NCBI GenBank assembly: GCA_014904845.1
Contig: MU119381.1
Span: 51,121-115,120 of the forward strand
DNA from: Acephala macrosclerotiorum
Taxonomy: Eukaryota > Ascomycota > Leotiomycetes > Helotiales > Mollisiaceae
Length of the DNA stretch: 64,000 nt
Direction of reading: 5' to 3'
A model generated the notes under the pieces. It saw only the letters and a list, made by a program, of their open reading frames with translations. It made no database searches and had not been told where the DNA came from. Shown piece after piece: positions 57,899-64,000 of the stretch (its first letter is position 1; the number at the start of each line of letters is the position of its first letter). The translations under genes were made by a program, and so were the position numbers.

Positions 57899-59778
57899 GA
57901 AGCTGGGGCTGTAAGAAAGCGTGGGAGTAAGATGAGAGTGTAGCTCGCATTACGTAGTGCAATAAACTTTGAAACTAACGCTTTAATATATCTACTTGTA
58001 AGTTTATTAATTCCGTAAGCTTCAAGTCTGTACTTTTAGTCCCTCTTATAAATCTCCCGCGCCCACTCTTTAATAGGTAGTCCGAGTTTGACCCTCCTTG
58101 TCAGCTGCCCTTTTGAGCAGTCTGTGCGTGTAGGAGATTCTCCTACGGGTGGTTTCCTAGGGTTTGACGAGTTGAGATGCATATCGAGGCTCCCGATTTC
58201 TCAGCTGACAGAAACGCTGATTACTGAATAGATGGCTCTCAATAAACATTTTGATATCTGGCTGTGTGAGATCTTGCAGCATCAGGCTAGGCACCGACTC
58301 GAAAGCATTCTGGAACACAATCCAGGGTCTACTCGCGAGACATATCTTGACGTTGGAGTGCGCTGCAGTGCGGAGCATTAGCTCGATGAGCTCTGGGCGC
58401 TTGCCATTAAACTCATCCATGCCATCAACGAAGAAAATATCTTCCTTTCTTCACCGGCTTTGGAAACGAACAACTTAAAAGCATCCATGAGCTCCATCCA
58501 GCTCCACGGATGGAAGCCTTCTCCAAACATCTCACATGCCTGCCATCGTTCTTGAAACGTATGGGAAACTAAAGATTGCTGCCGAAGACAACTAAACAAC
58601 AAGGTTTGGAGAAGTCCTGTGCTGGACATCCGCATCTCGCTTCCTGAATTCCAAAAGAAGAATCCAGCAGTGATCAAGGGCATGCCTCGGGTCCAAGCAT
58701 TTAAATGGTGCCAAGTTCGCGGGTCCTTTGAAATGTATTTCATCAGCGTCGACTTCCCAGATCCAGGCTTGCCAGTTATCCAGTAAAGATTCTCATCGCT
58801 CTCGAACCATTTTACAAAATTTCCCCAGGGCTGGGACTCTTCTTCTGGATCTCGATAGATCAATTCAAAGGTTTTGGTGTGGGCTGACGCAATACGTGCC
58901 TTGCGATCGGACATGCCTGGAAACCTCAGTCGATTGATGAGTTTCAGTTCGAAATGATTTCTCCAGTCCGCTTCTGCCATGCCCAATAGTTTGGATGAGA
59001 TACTTTGAATTTGGTAACGATCTTGCTGCTCGAATTTGCTTTGATAGATAGTTGAAATTAAATCAGCCTGCCACCTTTGACTCTGTTGAATGTGTCCAAG
59101 AAGCTCAGCCCTGATGGCTTGAGTATCGGCTTGCACGGTTTCAACCACTCCGCGCACGTTTTCACTCTGCGTTGCGAGTTCATTGATTTGGACTCTGAAG
59201 GATAATAAGCTAAGTGTTGGGGAGAGAGCCTGGCTTGGAGCATACCGCAAAGAGAATAAAATGGCCGAATCCAACTGTGCTCGAAGATCGGAAAGTCTTT
59301 TCGTAAGTAGTTGGATCTTCTCAGGATTCTAAATGGTCTTGAGAGCCACACAAAAAGATTCCCATTTTCGATTGGTGCCTTGCACTTTGGGGTTTTCCAG
59401 TGCCCCGATCAGCTCCCTAGAAACATCTCGACAAGCTACACGCAAATTACGGAGGGCTGCATCGTTTTCGTTTCTTGATTGTATTAATCTCTCCGCTTCT
59501 TGATCGTCCCGGCTACTGAAGATTGATGTGGTTACTTGGGAACCACGCCTATTGAGTCTGTAAAGCACAGGGACTGCTCTCATTGTTTCTAGGGAGTCAG
59601 AGACTCTGTGACTAAGCTGGTAGACACTTTCTGCGCCTGTCTCTATTTCGAGGTTCTCAACAAGGGCTCCGCTCGCTGAACTGTATACCTTACGGCCAGT
59701 GGAAATGAGTTTGTTGCCGAAATCTATGAATTGGATAATGTTGCTGGCAACTGAGAGAACAGTAAGCGGATCCATCAT

Positions 59779-61622
59779 AACTGAAGGCTAAGGCGATGTT
59801 TGGAGACTCCAATCTCGATAAATTGAAGTTGGGATAGAAGTGAAGTTAAGATGCAGCCCTGTTTTCAATTCTCGGTTCGGTGAAAGCCACATTCAGAAGC
59901 CGCCTCTGAAGGCTTGCATGATCCGTTGCGGGATGCAGGTCAGCCGGAAGCCCAATTCAATCTACCAGGAAGAACCACCCAACTGATGAGCAGTAGTACA
60001 GAGCAAATGCAGCACAATAATACGCCTAAGCACACAATATTTATTACACATTTCTTGCTAATCTGTATAAGAGGCACAAAAATAGGAGTCTCCATCATTA
60101 TCGCGCTCGGGCTGTCCAATAGCAAGCGGAATTTAAGGAGAAGTGGTGTTGTGATACGGATAAGGAGGCTGAAAATAAGCAATTTATTTATCAAGAAACC
60201 AGGGAAAAGACTAATCATTTCCAATACGTCGACTATTCTGGAACATTATTATGCGAGGAAACATGATCTTTGGTACGCCGCTTTACAGCAAAAACAGAAG
60301 TCCAGACCTACGTGCTTGTGAAGGATTGGGGCGAGAACAAAGCGCCATCCCTTTGCTTAGCCGTGTATAAGTAACCCTCTCCAACCCCAACTCCGACTCA
60401 ATCGCAAAGAACAGTGAAGGTAAACCTATAGTCTGCATCTGGTTCCAAGAGCGGCATGACAGAATGTAGCGTTGAAAATAATGTTTCAAAAAATGTTCAT
60501 CCATTGGAAACAATCAGCCACAGAAAAGTTAAATACTGCTGGGGACAATGAGCATATGGATGCCACCGCCTGTATGAAGAGATTCGCAAGGTCAAAGTTC
60601 TCCTCACTTCGCCCCACACTACCAGGGTAATCGTTGAAGGGGAGGTGTTGATTGGAAGTTCCCCGCCCTTCTCATTGTATGAAATCCCAGCCTTACCACC
60701 AGGGAGGCCTTCAACACAAATACTCATTCTTCAACCAACGATTCATCGGAACTCTCGATGTCTTTCCATTGTGATAAATGTCTCGCTTGGGATGGATTGG
60801 GAATAGGTATTGTAGAGGCAAGAAGCTTGGAGTTCGAAATACAGCACCAAAACATGCACATACAGCCCAAGGAAATACCAACACGGCCTCTCGATTCATT
60901 ATGCCATTCCCCATATCAACTACAGTATTCCACACCTCCCATTCCTTTCCCCGATCCAAGCCATCCACCCATCCGCCAAGCCATTACCAAATCCACCGCC
61001 CTAAGAAATCAACCATGCCAGCTCCTTGCTCCTGCACAACGATGAAAAAAATGGAGAACTTTGCAAGACCATCCCAAAGAACGCCAAACGCCGCCATCTA
61101 TCCATTCATCTCTCAAAGGACAAACACAGCTGCAGCAGTCGCAGTCGCATCGCTATGGTTGGAATAATTTCCATCTGTGCATCCAAGGTCCATTCTACCC
61201 CATGTCATGCCATGCCGAGTAAAAGCACAACCGTCCATTCCACCATTCATTCCGCCCACACCAACGGAGCAAAAGAAAAACAGCGGAAAAGTAAAGGAAA
61301 CATGGCAGCCGAAATCCAAACGAGGAAGCGGGCGCTATTCCATATAATGTGCGATCTTTATCATTCGTGAAAAGGCCCAGTGGCCAGGGTATCTGGAACA
61401 AGGGAACCGGATAGTCGTGTCATTTCTTTCGTGAGTGAGGAGAAATCTATATTTGTTACGTCGCTTTCGAGTCAAGAAGGAAAAGGCATTTCCCAGCTAT
61501 CCAACTTATCCCATGGTCATATGCACAAAGTCCTGGTATGCTTGGAGAAGATTTGTTTTCATCACAAATTGTTCCTCGCTGACCAGTCGTGAATTTCGTA
61601 TGCAACCCTCCACATTGCCTAA
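59779..61622. other. Intergenic region between the NACHT pseudogene and the cyclin gene
   Basis: About 1.8 kb. Several overlapping open frames on both strands lack any family features or plausible splice structure. No repeat with defined ends was noticed. Confidence 0.4.
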
Positions 61623-63075
61623 TCAAGGACTCTGTGGTACAACTTCCATGTCTTCTGGATATGACATGTTCATTGGTATTTGACCTTGTCTTTGTGCGAT
61701 GACTTCTCGGGCATAGAATTCCACCAGCATTGTGCCATATGCTTCGAGTTCTTCTACGGGTACCGAAAGGCGAAAATCGTTTAGGAGGAGGAATTGGAGT
61801 TCGAGGTGATTAAGTTCAGCAAGTGGCAGACCGCCCACCTAGACAATGTTATCAACTGATAGCCGAGACAGTGAAAGGAGGCGGGCTTACCTTAGCGTAG
61901 CGAGAATTCGTGTAAAATACGTCCGAGAAGAACTTGCTGGCGCATGTAACTCCTGCAATGACCAATCGATGGATATTAAAACTATCAACCACGAAGAAGT
62001 GTGAGAGAGGGAAAGGGTCAGGTTCAGTAGGTGGTGCGTGGGTGTACTGTGCTCTCTCAAGATCAGAATGAATCTCTGGAGCGCTCCTTGATGAAGGTGG
62101 GCTGTCTGCCAAATCTGAACCTTCTGCCGAATACCCTGACGAAGGTCTCGAATTGTCTTGCTCCATGTTCTCCTTATTCAAAGCCTGCAAAGGCGATGCA
62201 TTGACCCGCTCTGTCATACGGTCAAAATATACCAGCAGACTTAAGAACACCTCGTAAGTAGTTGGGCAATACTTGTGTATGCGGCTCAGATAGCTTAGAA
62301 TTGTAATACTCGGTACGTTCTTCCCATGGAATGCAAGAACGCTTGAAGAGAGACCTGTCATGTTAACATCACCTGTCGGAAGTGGCCGGTGCAGATTCTC
62401 ATGCTGACGGTCATTTGTTGTGGTGATTTTTGTCAGAAGTCCTGCAACCATCTCAATGATATCCGTAATAGGCATCCCACTAATTTCGTACTTCAAGGTC
62501 GGATCATCTGCAGTCCGCCGTCGCCCAGATTGCCCTCTGTAAGACAGGAATTCCTCCGTGGCAAAGCTTTGGATATGTGCAAGATCCCGTACTTTGATTG
62601 TGTTTCCCCCATACTGTGTAATGTTGTCGAGCGATCTCGCAGATCTAGTGACGGATGCCTGCCCGGCATAATGGTTCGAAGACGCCTGGGGCCTTGTATC
62701 TGAAAAGGCTCCTTCATATTGTGCAGGCTGGACAAAGTCGCTCTGACCCGTGAAGCGCGGCCTGCTGGATTCGGGATTGGGACTCGAGCTCGATGGCGGT
62801 GACGGAGGCTCAGTCCTCACCGATGTTGTTCTCCCTGCTACATCTTCTGCAGGTGGTTGAACTGTAGCTCGAGCACCCGTGCTGCGTGGAGGGGTTCCAG
62901 CTGGTATCGAGGTGGGCTGAGTTCGAGGACTTGGCGGAGGGCCTGTTCGCGTTCGCGACCGTTGTCTATATTGTGATTCTGGCGGAGACAGTTGTGGTCC
63001 AGACCCTCCTATCATCGTATGGCTGTGATGGAAGCGCGAGGAGTCTGATCCGAAATCACTGATGACTTCGGCCAT
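61623..63075 (-). CDS. Pho80-type cyclin (partner of Pho85-like CDK)
   Basis: Two exons on the minus strand, 63075-61891 and 61838-61623, give 466 codons; the intron between them is a standard GT-AG. The N-terminal 180 residues are Ser/Pro-rich and probably disordered (SPPESQYRQRSRTRTGPPPS). The cyclin domain starts near ISGMPITDIIEMVAGLLTKI and continues with FHGKNVPSITILSYLSRIHKY, then HRLVIAGVTCASKFFSDVFY and NSRYAKVGGLPLAELNHLEL, which are hallmark Pho80/PCL motifs. A low-complexity insert (NSRPSSGYSAEGSDLADSPP) splits the box, as in several fungal relatives. Such cyclins activate Pho85-type kinases that control phosphate response, glycogen metabolism or morphology; N. crassa PREG is one relative. 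Which branch this belongs to cannot be told. Confidence 0.9.
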
Positions 63076-63630
63076 ATCAGCCTTCTGTGTGTGTGAACGG
63101 TGGAGAGAGCTGGTACGATGCTGTTAGCTTCTGTTTCGCCAGCTTATGCCCAAATGCGCGACAACGGCGCTGTGATGACATGTATGAAGTAAGTAAAGGC
63201 TGGCAGGCTTCATAGATTAGCGGCACGTCAGTAGGAGTCTGTTGTTTGCGCCAAGGCTGGAATGGTCGAGTAATCAGGCAAGTTGTCGGTCTCGATCTGC
63301 GCAAACATAGAGTTTACTGGCGTTGCTGGACGTATTCAGTCGAAGGCAATGGGACGATAAATACTCTTCTTTCGCCCTCGATCACCAGCACAAACTATAC
63401 GCCGCTTCAAGCTAACAAGGAGTAGGATTTCGAAGGACGCGTGAATTACTTCCGTGGGGGGCACACCGGCGAGGCTTATCAACACGTCGAAAGACAGAAA
63501 AGCTTACCTGCAGCATTCCTAGAATTAAAGAAAGAATAAACCCTTCCACCGTGATAGTATCCTGCACAGGAGAGAGAGAGGAGTCGACGGTGGTGGTGGA
63601 TATCGCGCGTTTGGAGAATTGATGTATGTA
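63076..63630. other. 5' flank of the cyclin gene
   Basis: About 550 bp containing the cyclin promoter and leader and ending at the likely edge of the transposon. No gene is supported. Confidence 0.4.
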
Positions 63631-64000
63631 TCTTGGGGGGCACTTTCGTCACAAGTTCGAGGCGGATAAAATTTATGACCGTGAAACTAACGTTGCTATG
63701 CCAATTTAGGCTACAAAAACAACCTTTCCTACCCATCAAAATGAGGTTATATCTCCATCTCTATCAATACACTCGCTCACAGCTTCTACCATCTTCTCAA
63801 TCTCCTTATTGATGTCCTGCACAGTGATCTTCTCCCACTCCTCTTCAATATAGCGCCTTAAATCAGCCTGATTAGTAGGCTTCCTCTTCTTGACTCGTTG
63901 CTTGAATTTGCGCCAGATCCTCTCAATAGGATTGAGGTCTGGAGAGTTAGCAGGGTGCCTAGGCTTCAATTGCTTGATCTTATGCTCATTCTTGAAGTCA
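63631..64000 (-). mobile_element. Tc1/mariner (IS630-type) transposon, 3' end, cut by the window edge
   Basis: From the right edge to 63736 the minus strand encodes the C-terminus of a DDE transposase: KPRHPANSPDLNPIERIWRKF, with the NPIE glutamate as the third catalytic residue in Tc1-type enzymes, then KQRVKKRKPTNQADLRRYI and the end at 63736. Downstream of the stop, the stretch to about 63631 begins with GGGGGGCACTTTCGTCAC, the likely terminal inverted repeat, next to a TA (63629-63630) that would be the target dinucleotide. The other end lies outside the window, so the inverted repeat cannot be confirmed. The visible reading frame is intact and not AT-rich, so this copy escaped RIP or arrived recently. 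Confidence 0.8.

Larger units (their letters stand above)
57322..58162. mobile_element. 841-bp terminal-inverted-repeat element (MITE-like) in the NACHT gene
   Basis: Ends are defined exactly. Both termini read CCCTAGGAAACCACCC (left on the plus strand, right on the minus strand), extending to about 24 bp with one mismatch (RTAGGAGA). They are flanked by a 3-bp direct repeat TTT (57319-57321 and 58163-58165). The left end continues into a 19-bp-arm hairpin (57338-57356 with 57360-57378, one mismatch); the right end has a shorter GTAGGAGA/TCTCCTAC palindrome. Inside lie two direct copies of a roughly 100-bp unit (about 57436-57535 and 57536-57633) and a 17-bp minisatellite (57814-57898). There is no transposase frame, so it is non-autonomous. 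A 3-bp target duplication occurs in CACTA and Harbinger-type elements, but the class is not settled. Confidence 0.88.
55815..59778 (-). pseudogene. NLR-type NACHT gene, interrupted by an inserted element and multiply mutated
   Basis: Fungal NLR-like STAND gene on the minus strand. Start at 59778: MMDPLTVLSVASNIIQFIDFGNK, the N-terminal effector-like region common in Leotiomycetes and Sordariomycetes. It is followed by a coiled region, a NACHT core with P-loop ITGKPGSGKSTLM, the Walker B segment FFVDGMDEFNG, KICLASRPWIVF, and a C-terminal part (SLVVRSLLEGLANSDRLSDL, VEYLHLTVKDFF). Lesions: an in-frame TAG at 59329-59331 where the family has Trp (TGG to TAG); a lost base in the T run at 58434-58437 (plus axis) just before Walker B; the 841-bp insertion at 57322-58162; a lost base at 56712-56714 (between VKDFFE and KPEVWNM); and another at 56077-56079. 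Removing the insertion and one target copy restores QLVKDISEKSAGVF. This is a true pseudogene unless several of the indels are assembly errors; the stop and the insertion are not. Confidence 0.88.

Noticed and set aside
60758..61370. Several overlapping Ser/His/Pro-rich frames on both strands
   Set aside because: Low-complexity composition, no shared splice pattern, no recognised domain; treated as intergenic.

Overview
The window is nuclear DNA of a filamentous ascomycete (Pezizomycotina). The signs are many short GT-AG introns of 48-80 bp, a CSC1-like channel, Pch2, Tsl1, Msh4 and Rsa4 orthologues, a Pho80-type cyclin, fungal NLR-type genes and BTB paralogues. Long AT-rich blocks that look like products of repeat-induced point mutation (RIP) interrupt the gene-rich DNA. 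The gene families fit Leotiomycetes best, but that placement is inference and I cannot name a species.

Layout. 0-11.5 kb is ordinary gene-rich DNA: a CSC1/OSCA-type channel cut by the left edge, the meiotic AAA+ ATPase Pch2, the trehalose-synthase regulatory subunit Tsl1/TslA, and a secreted GPI-anchored CAP protein. 12-15.2 kb is a BTB cluster in which two copies seem to be fusing into one double-BTB protein. 15.7-20.1 kb holds a small AT-rich island, an LTR-like patch with perfect palindromes, and an NB-ARC/TPR gene with a frameshift and no visible start codon. 20.2-29.5 kb is accessory: a membrane-anchored protein of unknown family, a CmcJ/AsaB-like oxygenase, an amidase with an extra N-terminal domain, and a damaged MFS transporter.

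29.7-42.9 kb is two AT-rich blocks of about 1.6 and 8.9 kb. Between them lies a normal-GC island with a 17-bp minisatellite and a gene for a trypsin-fold-like protein whose nucleophile position is Cys. Residual C and G in the blocks sit almost only in CpG. Copies of one repeat in the two blocks differ mainly by C:G to T:A changes.

43-44.2 kb holds unrecognised gene relics. 44.6-49.7 kb is conserved again: MSH4 (with a GC-AG intron) and RSA4/NLE1, transcribed divergently. 50-55.6 kb holds a membrane-protein pseudogene and a second BTB pair. 55.8-59.8 kb is an NLR-type NACHT pseudogene broken by an 841-bp terminal-inverted-repeat element whose 3-bp target duplication can be read exactly. 61.6-63.1 kb is a Pho80-like cyclin. 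The right edge cuts a Tc1/mariner-type transposase.

Overall pattern: the conserved genes read cleanly, whereas the NLR-type, transporter and membrane-protein genes repeatedly carry single-base losses, stops or insertions. That fits accessory-gene decay beside RIP-affected repeats, though homopolymer undercalling in the assembly must be excluded.
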